Positions 54,362-63,347 of a stretch of DNA of 64,000 bases are shown piece by piece. Position numbers and translations under genes: made by a program. How positions within the stretch are numbered: position 1 is the stretch's first letter; each line of letters starts with the position of its first letter. This DNA is from Desulfuromonas sp. DDH964 (GTDB lineage Bacteria; Desulfobacterota; Desulfuromonadia; Desulfuromonadales; DDH964): positions 3,002,956 to 3,066,955 of the forward strand of contig NZ_CP015080.1 of assembly GCF_001611275.1 (NCBI RefSeq). Direction: 5' to 3'. The notes under the pieces are model-generated. The model ran no database searches, was not told the origin of the DNA, and saw nothing but the letters and a program-made list of their open reading frames with translations.

Positions 54362-55399
54362 TTGAATCCCATGGATATCGTCTCCGCCTCCGGTCCTCTT
54401 GGTTTGGCCTCCGGGCTCGCCGGACTGCTGATCTTTCTGCTCCTCGCCCTGCTCAGCCTGCTGGTCCCGGTTTTCGTCTGGCGCATCTGGGTCTGGACGG
54501 CGCGCAGCAACCGGGAACTGCAGCAGCTTAATGTTGCCCTGGAGCAGATCCTCGCTCGCCTCGAAACCGGCGCGGCCGTACCAGGGCCGGTTGCCGAACA
54601 ACACCCCGCGGCAGCAACTTCCCCCGCGGCGGAACCTACGGGCGCCGCCCCGATCGACGAGGAACTCTTCCCACCGGCGGAACCTTACGAATCTGACGAT
54701 GAAATTCTCGAAGGAGAGCCCCTTGAGGACGATTTCGGTGCGGCTTTTTCCGACAACGCGGCGGCCGCCCCCTCCTGGCAGGAAGAAAACCGGGCCGCGG
54801 CCGAATTCGCCGCAGAGGAATCGGCAGCAGCAAGCGAAGCGGAAGAAGAACCATCCTTTGCCGGTTTTGACGCCGAACCGATGCGTGATACGGACCAGGA
54901 TGACTTTCCCGACATCGACTTCGAAGCAGACATAGCGCAGGGCCAGCCTGCCGCCAGCACCCACCAAGAGGAAACCTTTGCAGCAGAGGATCCCTTCGCC
55001 GCCGGCACCGATGCGGAGGAGGAGTGGCCGCCGCCAGCGGAGGCGGAGCCCCCCACACCCTCTGCGGACTTCGCGCCCCCGGCGCCCGAGGAGCCCCCCG
55101 CCCCCGCCGCTGCGTTCGAAGCCTCCGTGCCGGACGAGGCGGCGGCAGACACCTTTGCGACACCTCCGTTCCCTGCTGCCGCCACGCCTGAACCGCTGCC
55201 GGAAGTGCCAGCGCCGCCGGCGCCGGAACCCCCGGCGCCCGCCCCCCCCGACGTCATCAGCCTCCCCCAGGATCCGCAACGTCCCGCCACCAACCTGGCC
55301 CGTTGCGGGGGCTGCGGTCACAAGCTCGCCTACAAGGAATCCCTCGCCGGCAAGCGGGTGAAGTGCCCATCCTGCCAGAAACCACTCGTCCTGCCCTGA
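54362..55399 (+). CDS. Membrane-anchored acidic protein with C-terminal zinc ribbon
   Basis: 345 residues from a TTG with AGGAG six bases upstream; an ATG at 54371 is the alternative. One hydrophobic helix (about 15-45) then a long disordered stretch (60-300) rich in Glu, Ala and Pro, and a final zinc ribbon (CGGCGHKL ... CPSCQKPLVLP). The ribbon pairs with that of the gene upstream, so they look like partners or paralogues. The N-terminus probably lies in the inner membrane with the ribbon in the cytoplasm. Terminator follows. Confidence 0.68.
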   Translation: MNPMDIVSASGPLGLASGLAGLLIFLLLALLSLLVPVFVWRIWVWTARSNRELQQLNVALEQILARLETGAAVPGPVAEQHPAAATSPAAEPTGAAPIDEELFPPAEPYESDDEILEGEPLEDDFGAAFSDNAAAAPSWQEENRAAAEFAAEESAAASEAEEEPSFAGFDAEPMRDTDQDDFPDIDFEADIAQGQPAASTHQEETFAAEDPFAAGTDAEEEWPPPAEAEPPTPSADFAPPAPEEPPAPAAAFEASVPDEAAADTFATPPFPAAATPEPLPEVPAPPAPEPPAPAPPDVISLPQDPQRPATNLARCGGCGHKLAYKESLAGKRVKCPSCQKPLVLP

Positions 55400-55420
55400 T
55401 AATTCGATGCCGACACCAGG

Positions 55421-55465
55421 AGAAAGGAGCGGGGCCGACCGGTCCCGCTCCTTTCTCGCTTTTTT
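55421..55465 (+). terminator. Terminator after the zinc-ribbon pair
   Basis: AGAAAGGAGCGGG (55421-55433) with CCCGCTCCTTTCT (55444-55456), then a T run at 55460-55465. Confidence 0.88.
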
Positions 55466-55546
55466 CCCTTGTCACGGGGAAATTGTTTTGGCAGAGTATT
55501 AACCTTATCTAAGGACCTTCCCCCTATTCGTGAGTGAGGAGCCGTC

Positions 55547-55723
55547 ATGGGTCTGTCGATCGATTTCGAATGTCCCCAGTGCAAAAAAGCCGTCCACCGC
55601 GACCTCTCCGACCTCTCCCCCAGCCAGCGCTCACGCTGCCCGGAATGCGCGACGCCGGTCGAACTCTCCAGCCTCGGCCTGAGGAATTTCCAGCAGGCCC
55701 TGCAGGACTATTGCCGTCCCTGA
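55547..55723 (+). CDS. Small zinc-ribbon protein
   Basis: 58 residues: MGLSIDFECPQCKKAV then CPECATPVEL, a single four-cysteine ribbon, followed by a short helix. GAGGAG five bases ahead of the ATG supports the start. It is a third zinc-ribbon gene right after the pair at 53608-55399 but beyond their terminator. Function unknown. Confidence 0.65.
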   Translation: MGLSIDFECPQCKKAVHRDLSDLSPSQRSRCPECATPVELSSLGLRNFQQALQDYCRP

Positions 55724-55836
55724 TTCGCCGCCTTCCTTGACCCGGGTCAAGGCCTCCGCCAACAGACCCTGCCAGGATAAGGCCAACGACAGCAGCGCAC
55801 CTGCCTGCTGCGTCCCATCCTGGCGGAGGCTGAACC

Positions 55837-55959
55837 ATGACCGCAACCGAGACGATCCTGTTTGGCACCATCTGGGGGCTGCTGATTGGCGGTCTGTACT
55901 TTGCCCTGCGCAGCATCCGGCGCAAGCGACGGCAGCACCAGCCCGATCAGAAGCCATAA
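55837..55959 (+). CDS. Small single-span membrane protein
   Basis: 40 residues: one hydrophobic helix (about 6-25, ILFGTIWGLLIGGLYFAL) then a basic tail (RSIRRKRRQH). GGAGG seven bases upstream of the ATG. Its last 13 bases overlap the 3' end of the DUF2845 gene on the other strand. Function unknown. Confidence 0.5.
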   Translation: MTATETILFGTIWGLLIGGLYFALRSIRRKRRQHQPDQKP

Positions 55960-56276
55960 TCACCGTTCTCCACCCGGACCACCACGCCGTTTTCCAACCG
56001 CACAAAGCTGAGAAAGCGACTCGGACCGAAATTGTAGGTCCACTCCTCGACTTCGACCTTGACCCGAGTCCCCCAGTAGCGGCCGTAACGCCAATCGCTG
56101 CCCGCCCGAACCTCTTCCCAGCGTTCCCGACTCGCCGGTTCACCGCAGGAGGCCAGGACCTGAATGCGGCGATCCCCGGGGAGAATCAGATCATCCCCAC
56201 AGCGCAAGGCCCAAGCCGGACCGGCCATGAAAATGAGGATAGCCGCCAGCAACAGCCAGAAATGTCTTCCGGTCAT
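55947..56276 (-). CDS. DUF2845-like exported protein
   Basis: 109 residues from the ATG at 56276 (AGGGGG upstream). Signal peptide about 1-23 (ends AWA-L). The mature part starts LRCGDDLILPGDRR, has VLASCGEPASRE, and ends with an EEWTYNFGPSRFLSFVRLENG beta stretch, as in DUF2845. The two cysteines may form a disulfide. Small periplasmic protein of unknown role. Confidence 0.78.
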   Translation of the reverse strand: MTGRHFWLLLAAILIFMAGPAWALRCGDDLILPGDRRIQVLASCGEPASRERWEEVRAGSDWRYGRYWGTRVKVEVEEWTYNFGPSRFLSFVRLENGVVVRVENGDYGF

Positions 56277-56409
56277 TTTTTCCCCCTTTTCCCGTCCCGT
56301 GGTGGAAACCATTATAGCGCAGCCACCTGTCCGGCACCGCCCCCTTTTGGTTTGATGCCGGCGGCCAGGCCTGCTATGGTACCGCTGAATCATCTCCGAC
56401 GAGGACGGC

Positions 56410-57840
56410 ATGACCCCTGATTCTTTCTGGTTACTGGCAGCTTTGGGGGCCGGGGCCCTGCTGGGCAGTGGCCTGGCCGCGCTGTTCTTTCTTGGTCGCG
56501 TGGCGCGAGCCCGCGAGACGGGTGAGCGGGCCGGTGCCGCTGAAATCAATACGTTGACCGAACGGCTGGCCGGCCGCGACCGGCAATTGGCCGAACTTCA
56601 GGCCGAACTGCAGCGGGCCCGGGCTGAGTTCCAGGAGCAGCGCGAGGCCAATACCCGTCTGCAGAGCAGGACCGCGCAACTCGAAACCCGGCTCGAGCTT
56701 GAGGCCACTGCCGCCGCCGAAAAACTCGCCCTCCTCGAAGAGGCGCGCCAGCGCCTGGCAGAGGCCTTCAAATCCCTCTCCGCCGAAGCCCTCTCCAGCA
56801 ACAACCAGGCCTTTCTGCACCTGGCCAAAGCGACCCTGGAGCGCTTCCAGGAAGGGGCACGCAACGACCTCGACGGGCGCCAGAAAGCGATCGACCAGCT
56901 GGTCAAACCGTTGCAGGAATCCCTCGGCAAGGTCGACGCCCAGATCCAGGGACTGGAGCAGGCCCGCACCGGCGCCTATGCCCGCCTCGACGAGCAGATC
57001 AAGTCGCTGCTGACCACCCAGGCCCGGCTCGAGAGTGAGACCGGTAACCTGGTCAAGGCGCTGCGCACGCCGACGGTGCGCGGGCGCTGGGGCGAGATCC
57101 AGTTGCGGCGGGTGGTCGAAATGGCCGGCATGGTCAACTTCTGCGACTTCGTCGAACAGGAGTCGGCCACCACCGAAGAGGGACGGCTGCGCCCGGACAT
57201 GGTCGTCAAGCTCCCCAACGGCAAGAATATCGTCGTCGATTCCAAGGCGCCGCTGCAGGCCTACCTCGAATCGCTGGAGAGCCAGGACGAGAGCGAACGG
57301 CGCAACCACCTGCGCGACCACGCCCGCCATATCCGCGGCCACTTGCAGAAGCTCTCGGCCAAGAACTACTGGGCCCAGTTCCAACCGACCCCCGAGTTCG
57401 TGGTCCTCTTCCTCCCCGGCGAAACCTTCTTCTCCGCGGCCCTGGAACAGGACCCCGGCCTGATCGAGTTCGGCGTCGACAATCGGGTGCTGCTCGCCAC
57501 GCCGACGACCCTGATCGCGCTGCTGCGGGCGGTCGCTTACGGCTGGCGCCAGGAGCAGCTCGCCGAAAACGCCCAGAAAATCAGTGATCTCGGCCGGGAG
57601 ATGTACGAGCGACTGGCGACCCTGACCAATCATTTCGCCGGGCTCGGCCGGGGGCTGGAGCGGGCGGTCGAATCGTACAACAAGGCGGTCGGCTCCCTGG
57701 AGAGTCGGGTCCTGGTCAGTGCCCGCAAGTTTCGCGAACTCGGCGCCGCCGACGACAAAGAACTCGAGGCGCCCGCCCTCATCGACCAGGTGCCACGCGC
57801 GATGACCGACCCACCTTCCGGCGAAGACAAGAGCGCCTGA
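56410..57840 (+). CDS. rmuC: RmuC-family DNA recombination protein
   Basis: 476 residues. N-terminal membrane helix (about 7-28), coiled coil (about 45-215), then the RmuC nuclease-like domain (about 215-420): [46 protein letters not shown]. RmuC limits inversions and recombination at short repeats. Start near the end of a short spacer with GACGAGGACGGC ahead. Confidence 0.94.
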   Translation: MTPDSFWLLAALGAGALLGSGLAALFFLGRVARARETGERAGAAEINTLTERLAGRDRQLAELQAELQRARAEFQEQREANTRLQSRTAQLETRLELEATAAAEKLALLEEARQRLAEAFKSLSAEALSSNNQAFLHLAKATLERFQEGARNDLDGRQKAIDQLVKPLQESLGKVDAQIQGLEQARTGAYARLDEQIKSLLTTQARLESETGNLVKALRTPTVRGRWGEIQLRRVVEMAGMVNFCDFVEQESATTEEGRLRPDMVVKLPNGKNIVVDSKAPLQAYLESLESQDESERRNHLRDHARHIRGHLQKLSAKNYWAQFQPTPEFVVLFLPGETFFSAALEQDPGLIEFGVDNRVLLATPTTLIALLRAVAYGWRQEQLAENAQKISDLGREMYERLATLTNHFAGLGRGLERAVESYNKAVGSLESRVLVSARKFRELGAADDKELEAPALIDQVPRAMTDPPSGEDKSA

Positions 57841-57917
57841 CCTTTACAACGCCCCTGCTGCTGCTTATATTGCTGGAAACCCTTTTTACTGGAAACCCCT
57901 TTGGAGGAATCGACTCG

Positions 57918-58502
57918 ATGCCGAAAAGACTCTTGACCCTGCTGATGCTGCTCCCCCTGCTGCTCCTGTCCGGCTGCGGCTACAACCAGATCCAGAAAAA
58001 TGAGGAGACGGTGACGGCGGCCTGGGCCGATGTCGAGGCAACCTACCAGCGCCGCGCCGACCTGATCCCCAACCTGGTCGAAACGGTCAAGGCCTATGCC
58101 TCCCACGAAAAAGAAACCTTCCAGGCCGTCACCGAGGCGCGGGCCAAGGTCGGCCAGGTGAACGTCAGCGCCAAGGACCTCAACGACCCCGCCGCCCTCG
58201 CCCGCTTCCAGGCGGCCCAGGGGGAGCTCTCCGGCGCCCTCTCCCGGCTGCTGGTGGTGGCCGAGCGCTATCCCGACCTCAAAGCGAGCCAAAACTTCAG
58301 CGACCTGCAGAACCAGCTCGAGGGGACGGAAAACCGCATCAACGTCGCCCGCCAGCGCTTCAACGAGGCGGTACGGATTTTCAATACCTCGATTCGCACC
58401 TTTCCCAACAACCTGACCAACAAGTTCCTGCTCCATCTTGAACCGAAGGAGCCCTTCAAGGCCGAAGCCGGTGCTGCCCAGGCACCCAAGGTCCAGTTCT
58501 AG
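57918..58502 (+). CDS. lemA: LemA-family lipoprotein
   Basis: 194 residues from the ATG at 57918 (TGGAGGA upstream). Lipobox LLLSGC at about 14-19. The LemA four-helix region starts [36 protein letters not shown] and contains [29 protein letters not shown]. Anchored in a membrane with helices facing the periplasm. Gene order lemA-TPM-TPM is widespread; function unclear. Confidence 0.92.
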   Translation: MPKRLLTLLMLLPLLLLSGCGYNQIQKNEETVTAAWADVEATYQRRADLIPNLVETVKAYASHEKETFQAVTEARAKVGQVNVSAKDLNDPAALARFQAAQGELSGALSRLLVVAERYPDLKASQNFSDLQNQLEGTENRINVARQRFNEAVRIFNTSIRTFPNNLTNKFLLHLEPKEPFKAEAGAAQAPKVQF

Positions 58503-58504
58503 GG

Positions 58505-59233
58505 ATGCCGCTGCGCCGCTGGACCCTACTATTCTTCCTGCTGCTGGGGCTGTCGACCCCGGCAGCCGCCCTCGACGTCCCGGCCCACGCCGGTTACGTC
58601 ACCGACAGCGCCGGGATCCTCGCAAGGAGCACCGTACAGCGCCTCGACCAGGCGCTGCAGGCCTTCGAACAGAGCGATTCGACCCAGATCGCCGTCCTTA
58701 CGATTCCGACCCTGCAGGGGGAATCGCTGGAGGAATACAGCCTCAAGGTCGCCGAAACCTGGGGGATCGGCCAGCAGGGGAAGGACAACGGCGCCCTGCT
58801 GCTGATCGCCCAGGCCGAGCACAAGCTGCGCATCGAGGTCGGCTACGGCCTGGAGGGACGGCTGACCGACCTCCTCGCCGGGCGCATCATCGCTAACGAA
58901 ATCACCCCGCGTTTCAAGCAGGGCGACTTTGACGGCGGGGTCACCGCCGGGGTCGCGGCGATGATGGAAGCGGTGCGCGGCGAATACCAGGGGAGCGGCC
59001 CCACGACGCAGAAGCAGCGCCGCAATCCCTTTGGCCTGCTGGTCACCCTCCTTTTCTTCGGCCCCTTCCTGCTCCGCGTGCTGAGCCCCGGCGTCCACAG
59101 CCGTGGCCACCGCAGCCGTGGTTTCTGGATCGGCGGCCCTCCCTTCGGCGGGGGGGGCGGCTTCGGTGGCGGCGGTGGCTTCTCCGGCGGGGGCGGCGGT
59201 TTCGGGGGCGGCGGCTCGTCGGGCGGCTGGTAA
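58505..59233 (+). CDS. TPM-domain protein (YgcG-like) with Gly-rich tail
   Basis: 242 residues. Signal peptide 1-23 (ends AAA-L). TPM domain about 28-150 (YVTDSAGILARSTVQRLDQAL; QIAVLTIPTLQGES; WGIGQQGKDNGALLLIA; EVGYGLEGRLTD). One membrane helix at about 178-196, then a glycine-only tail (GGGGGFGGGGGFSGG). It starts 2 bases after lemA, so the two are co-translated. TPM domains have been linked to phosphatase activity and to membrane protein quality control. Confidence 0.9.
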   Translation: MPLRRWTLLFFLLLGLSTPAAALDVPAHAGYVTDSAGILARSTVQRLDQALQAFEQSDSTQIAVLTIPTLQGESLEEYSLKVAETWGIGQQGKDNGALLLIAQAEHKLRIEVGYGLEGRLTDLLAGRIIANEITPRFKQGDFDGGVTAGVAAMMEAVRGEYQGSGPTTQKQRRNPFGLLVTLLFFGPFLLRVLSPGVHSRGHRSRGFWIGGPPFGGGGGFGGGGGFSGGGGGFGGGGSSGGW

Positions 59234-59260
59234 ATTGGCAGGTATTCAGGAAAAGGGTGG

Positions 59261-59899
59261 ATGATGTCCAAACTGAGCGCACAGACCTTCTTCAGCGCCG
59301 ATGAAAAGAGCCGGATCGAGGCGGCGGTGCAGGAAGCGGAATCCCGGACCAGTGGTGAGATCGTACCGCTGGTGGTGGACGAATCATATCACTACCCGCG
59401 GGCGGAAATCGTCGGCGGCGGCTGCTTCGCTCTCGCCCTCGCGGTCCTGGCAGCCTGGGCCTTCGGCCACAGCTCGGTCTGGGTCTTTCTGCCGCTCTTC
59501 CTGATTGGCTACCTCCCCTGCCGCTGGCTGATCCGGGCCCTGCCCGGGCTCAAGCGCCGGCTCATCCATCCGCTCGAAATCACCACCGAGGTGGAAGAGA
59601 AGGCGCTGGTCGCTTTCCTTGAGCATGGTCTGCACCAGACCCGCGACGCCACCGGGGTGCTGATCCTCATTTCCCTCTTCGAGCGCCGGGTCCGGGTGCT
59701 GGCCGACAGCGGTATCAGCGCGGTCGTCCCGCAGCAGGAATGGGACGACATCGTCACCACCATCACCACCGGAATTCGCACCGGCAAAACCTGCGATGCC
59801 CTCTGCACGGCCATCGGCCGCTGCGGCGACCTGCTGCAGGAGCGCTTCCCGCGCCGGACCGACGACCAGGACGAACTCCCCAACCTGATTCTTCAGTAA
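59261..59899 (+). CDS. TPM-domain membrane protein
   Basis: 212 residues. TPM domain interrupted by two membrane helices: strands at about 10-45 (FFSADEKSRIEAAVQEAESRTSGEIVPLVV), helices at about 50-90, then the second half at about 110-190 (HQTRDATGVLILISLFERRVRVLADSGIS). Third gene of the lemA-TPM-TPM set, 27 bases after the second; a terminator follows. Confidence 0.86.
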   Translation: MMSKLSAQTFFSADEKSRIEAAVQEAESRTSGEIVPLVVDESYHYPRAEIVGGGCFALALAVLAAWAFGHSSVWVFLPLFLIGYLPCRWLIRALPGLKRRLIHPLEITTEVEEKALVAFLEHGLHQTRDATGVLILISLFERRVRVLADSGISAVVPQQEWDDIVTTITTGIRTGKTCDALCTAIGRCGDLLQERFPRRTDDQDELPNLILQ

Positions 59900-59920
59900 A
59901 CGAACCGCGGGAGAAACCGC

Positions 59921-59973
59921 ACCAGAGCCCGGCCAGATTCCTTGCCACAGAATCCGGCCGGGCTCTGGTTTTT
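59921..59973 (+). terminator. Terminator after the lemA-TPM-TPM operon
   Basis: ACCAGAGCCCGGCC pairs with GGCCGGGCTCTGGT, with an inner GATTC/GAATC stem, then six T. Confidence 0.9.
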
Positions 59974-60002
59974 TCCAGTCGCAAACGGTCACTCCACCTG
60001 CT

Positions 60003-61247
60003 TTACTTCTCCCAGCGCGCCCTTTCGGCAAAATCCCGGTTGCGCTCCCCCCCCGGCCATTCTTTCATCAGCAGCGAATAGTTCCGCGTTGCCCTCAGTT
60101 CCCCTTCGAGCTGCGCCATGGCCAGGCGGTAGATCGGATTGTCGACCCCGTAGCAACGCTTCAGCTGGGCGTAGAGGCGCGAATAATTCCCGATCAGGGG
60201 CAGGGAGATGGATTGGCGCCTGGCGGCCAAAAAACGGCGCCCCAGGGCGCTGCTGCCAAGCAGGTGCAGATAAAGGGGGCCGGCCGCCAGGACTTCGGCC
60301 ATGGCCCCGGCCTGACTTTCGTTGAGCAGATGGGCGAGGATGCGCTGAACCCGGGTGCGGGTGAAGTGCCGGGACTTGATGCCGTCGACCAGCTCCGGAT
60401 AGCTGCGGCTGCTAAGGGCCGCCTCGAAAATCCGGTTTTCCACCCCCTCCTCCACCAGGTAGAGCCCGAGCAGGCTTTTCGGCCCCCGCAGAATGCGGGC
60501 CAGGAGCAGGCGGTGGAAATGTCCTTCATCGAGGTGGGCGTTGCGGTTGAGGGCACGGAAAAAGGGGAGCTGGACCGCTTCCGGCAGAAACCGCAGGACC
60601 GGTTCGCCGCCGGCGAGTTGACGGCGAATTCCGGTGGCGCTGGCGATATCGCCCCGGTTTTCGGTGTCGTGGTAGCCGGCGCCGATACGGGGGATGGTCA
60701 GGGGCTGGATGGCGCTGCCGGTCTCGGCCAGGGCACGCAGGTAGGCGAGGCCGAGAATATTGTTGGGGGTCGCAAGGATCCTTGCCGCTGCCTCTCCGGC
60801 CAGGTCCCGAACCACCCGGGCCCGGGCTGCGGGATAGGTCAGACCTTGCCGCAGCAGCCCGGCCGTGCCGTCGGCGATCGCCGCCGCATCGGCCCGCAGC
60901 AACTCCGTCGTTCTCTGCAAGGCAGCGAGATCGCCACTTTCACTGCCGAAGCAGAGGGCATCAACCCCCAGGGCGTCCAGCGCCTGCACCGCTCCGCGGG
61001 CGAAGTGCTGGGCGCTGTTGCAGGCGAAGGGAAAGGGGAGTTCCACCACCAGGTCGACCCCGGCGGCCAGGGCCATTTCGGTACGCAGCCACTTGTCGAA
61101 GAGGGCCGGCTCGCCGCGCTGCAGAAAGTGCCCGCTCATCACCGCCACCGCCACCTCCGCCTCCGCCTGGCGGCGGCTCTCCGCGAGGTGATGGAGGTGG
61201 CCGTTGTGGAAGGGGTTGTACTCGGTGATCAGGCCAACTGACTTCAT
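60003..61247 (-). CDS. tmcAL: TmcAL-like tRNA(Met) cytidine acetate ligase
   Basis: 414 residues. The N-terminus SVGLITEYNPFHNGHLHHL has the HxGH nucleotidyltransferase motif (14-17) of the YlbM/TmcAL (DUF795) family. FDKWLRTEMAL and IPRIGAGYHD follow in place. The Bacillus enzyme makes N4-acetylcytidine at the wobble base of elongator tRNA-Met from acetate and ATP. It is most known from Firmicutes, so presence here is worth note. It follows sfsA by 12 bases. Confidence 0.86.
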   Translation of the reverse strand: MKSVGLITEYNPFHNGHLHHLAESRRQAEAEVAVAVMSGHFLQRGEPALFDKWLRTEMALAAGVDLVVELPFPFACNSAQHFARGAVQALDALGVDALCFGSESGDLAALQRTTELLRADAAAIADGTAGLLRQGLTYPAARARVVRDLAGEAAARILATPNNILGLAYLRALAETGSAIQPLTIPRIGAGYHDTENRGDIASATGIRRQLAGGEPVLRFLPEAVQLPFFRALNRNAHLDEGHFHRLLLARILRGPKSLLGLYLVEEGVENRIFEAALSSRSYPELVDGIKSRHFTRTRVQRILAHLLNESQAGAMAEVLAAGPLYLHLLGSSALGRRFLAARRQSISLPLIGNYSRLYAQLKRCYGVDNPIYRLAMAQLEGELRATRNYSLLMKEWPGGERNRDFAERARWEK

Positions 61248-61259
61248 GGAAAACCCAAA

Positions 61260-61952
61260 TTACAGAAGGACCGGAATCCGGTACCCGACCCGATTTTCGG
61301 CCGGCGTGACGACGCTCTTGTAGGCGAACACCTCCACCCCTTTTGCTGTCACCTCGCGCAGCAGGCGGCCGTAGACCGGGTCGATGGCGTCGGCAGCGGT
61401 GAAGGAGGTCGCTTCGCCGCGCTGGACGAGGAAGAAGATCACCGCCCGGTGGCCGAGCTGGCGCGCCGCCAGCAGCTCGCGCAGGTGCTTCTGGCCGCGC
61501 GCGGAGACGGCGTCGGGGAAGCAGGCGACGGTCGGCTGGCAGCAGAGGGTGACGTTCTTGACCTCGACGAAGCAGCGTTCCCCATCCCGCTCCAGCCCGA
61601 AGTCGAGGCGGCTGGCGCCGAACTTGACCTCGGTGGTGACGCGGTAACCGGCCAGCTCGACGATGGAGCCGCCGCGCAGCCCCTCCTCCACCACCCGGTT
61701 GGTGCGGTGGGTGTGGGTATCGACCCAGTGGCCGTTGACGAAAATCAGCTCCAGGGTGTAGCGCAGCTTGCGCTCGGGGTTGTCCGTCATCGAGATCAGG
61801 ACACGGTGGCCGGGGACAGCGCACTGCTGCATGCTGCCGGTGTTGGGGGTGTGGGCGGTAACGAGGCTGCCATCTTCCAGCTCGACGTCGGCGAGAAAGC
61901 GCTGGTAGCGGCGCCGCAGCCGCCCTGCGATCAGGGGGGTGGGGAGTTTCAC
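61260..61952 (-). CDS. sfsA: SfsA family DNA/RNA-binding nuclease
   Basis: 230 residues. LIAGRLRRRYQRFLADVELEDG starts the OB-like domain; VKFGASRLDFGLE, CFVEVKNVTL and FPDAVSARGQKHLREL are the PD-(D/E)XK-like core of SfsA. The cellular role is unclear. Its ATG overlaps the serB stop by 4 bases. Confidence 0.94.
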   Translation of the reverse strand: MKLPTPLIAGRLRRRYQRFLADVELEDGSLVTAHTPNTGSMQQCAVPGHRVLISMTDNPERKLRYTLELIFVNGHWVDTHTHRTNRVVEEGLRGGSIVELAGYRVTTEVKFGASRLDFGLERDGERCFVEVKNVTLCCQPTVACFPDAVSARGQKHLRELLAARQLGHRAVIFFLVQRGEATSFTAADAIDPVYGRLLREVTAKGVEVFAYKSVVTPAENRVGYRIPVLL

Positions 61953-63145
61953 CCGGCGATCTCCGCCGTCTCCCGTTCGGAAAGGCCGAGCAGGTAGAGA
62001 ATCGAGTCGAGGTTCTGCTGGTTGATGTGGGTGTCGGCCTGCTCGCGCACCCGCGCCTTGGCGTTGAAGGCGATGCCGAGGCCGGCCTTGCCGAGCATCG
62101 GCAGGTCATTGGCGCCATCGCCGATGGCGATGGTCTGATCGAGAGTGATCCCCTCGCCCGCAGCGATCTCTTCAAGCAGCTGCGCCTTGCGGGCACCGTC
62201 GACGACCTGGCCGACCAGGTTGCCGGTGACGACGCCGTCGATGATTTCGAGCTGGTTGGCGAAGGCGTAGTCGAGGCCGAGATCGGCCTGCAACCGGTCG
62301 GTGAAGAAGCGGAAGCCGCCGGAGATGACCGCGGTGCGAAAACCGAGGCGCTTGAGGACCGTCACCAGGGTGCGCGCCCCGGGCGTCAGCGGGATGTTGC
62401 GGTAGACCTCCTCCAGCGCCGCCGCCGGCATCCCCTTCAGCAGCGCCACCCGCGCCCGCAGCGAACCGTCGAAGTCGAGTTCGCCGTTCATCGCCCGTTC
62501 GGTGATTGCCGCCACCTGGGGGCCGACGCCGGCAATGCGCGCCAGCTCGTCGATCACCTCGATCTGGATCAGGGTCGAGTCCATGTCCATCACCACCAGC
62601 CGCTTGGCGCGGCGGTAGAGGCTCTCCTTCTGCACCGCGATGTCGACCCCGAGGCTGGCGCCGGCGTTGAGGAGCTTGCGGGTCAGGGCCTTGACGTCCA
62701 GTTCCGGCGGGGTCGAAATGAGGAACTCGACGCAGCGCAGCTGCCCCTGGGTCAGCTTGCTCACCCGTTCGATGTTGACGCCATGATCGGCGAGGATGCG
62801 CGACACCCGGGCCAGGGCCAGGGCGTTAACCTCGCCGCCCATGATCGTTACCACGTAAGCGTGGCGCGTCGTCTTGCGGCGATACTCGGCCTCGGAGAGG
62901 ACCTGGAAGTCGAGGTCGAGCCCGAGTTCCTTGGCGAGGAAGAGGAGGTCCTTGATCAGCGGCTTGCTGGCGCTCTCACCGGTGGAGAAGTCGATCAGCA
63001 GCGACAGGGAGAGAAGGGTGTGGGTGACGGTCTGCTCGATATCGCGGATGCGTGCGCCGGCGGCGGCGACTTCCTCGGTCACTGCGGCAATAATTCCCGG
63101 CTGGTCCTGGCCGGTCATGGTGATGAGGACCATGCGTTTTTCCAT
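61949..63145 (-). CDS. serB: Phosphoserine phosphatase with two N-terminal ACT domains
   Basis: 398 residues from the ATG at 63145 (CGGAG seven bases upstream); the open frame to 63421 is an unlikely extension. ACT-like domains lie at about 5-85 and 95-170. The HAD phosphatase starts at VVMDMDSTLIQIE, with Asp187 and Asp189 as nucleophile and acid; TAVISGGFRFF and IGDGANDLPML follow. It makes serine from phosphoserine. The ACT part may give feedback by serine. Confidence 0.94.
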   Translation of the reverse strand: MEKRMVLITMTGQDQPGIIAAVTEEVAAAGARIRDIEQTVTHTLLSLSLLIDFSTGESASKPLIKDLLFLAKELGLDLDFQVLSEAEYRRKTTRHAYVVTIMGGEVNALALARVSRILADHGVNIERVSKLTQGQLRCVEFLISTPPELDVKALTRKLLNAGASLGVDIAVQKESLYRRAKRLVVMDMDSTLIQIEVIDELARIAGVGPQVAAITERAMNGELDFDGSLRARVALLKGMPAAALEEVYRNIPLTPGARTLVTVLKRLGFRTAVISGGFRFFTDRLQADLGLDYAFANQLEIIDGVVTGNLVGQVVDGARKAQLLEEIAAGEGITLDQTIAIGDGANDLPMLGKAGLGIAFNAKARVREQADTHINQQNLDSILYLLGLSERETAEIAG

Positions 63146-63230
63146 TGTCTGGCTCCGTGGGAAAAGTGCCGGCATTTTACGCGGAACAGGGGGAAACCGC
63201 AACCCGGACGGGTTGCTGGTGCGGAAAGAA

Positions 63231-63261
63231 AACGGGAATGGGCACGAAACCCATTCCCGTT
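63231..63261 (-). terminator. Terminator after the Fic gene
   Basis: AACGGGAATGGG (63231-63242) with CCCATTCCCGTT (63250-63261); on the minus strand it is followed by TTTTCTTTCC. Confidence 0.75.
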
Positions 63262-63347
63262 GCTGGTTTTCTTCTGGGCTGCAACCTAATCGGTTTTGGT
63301 TCCCCGAAACTATGAAACACCAATAACTACTCAGCCCCCTGCCGACG

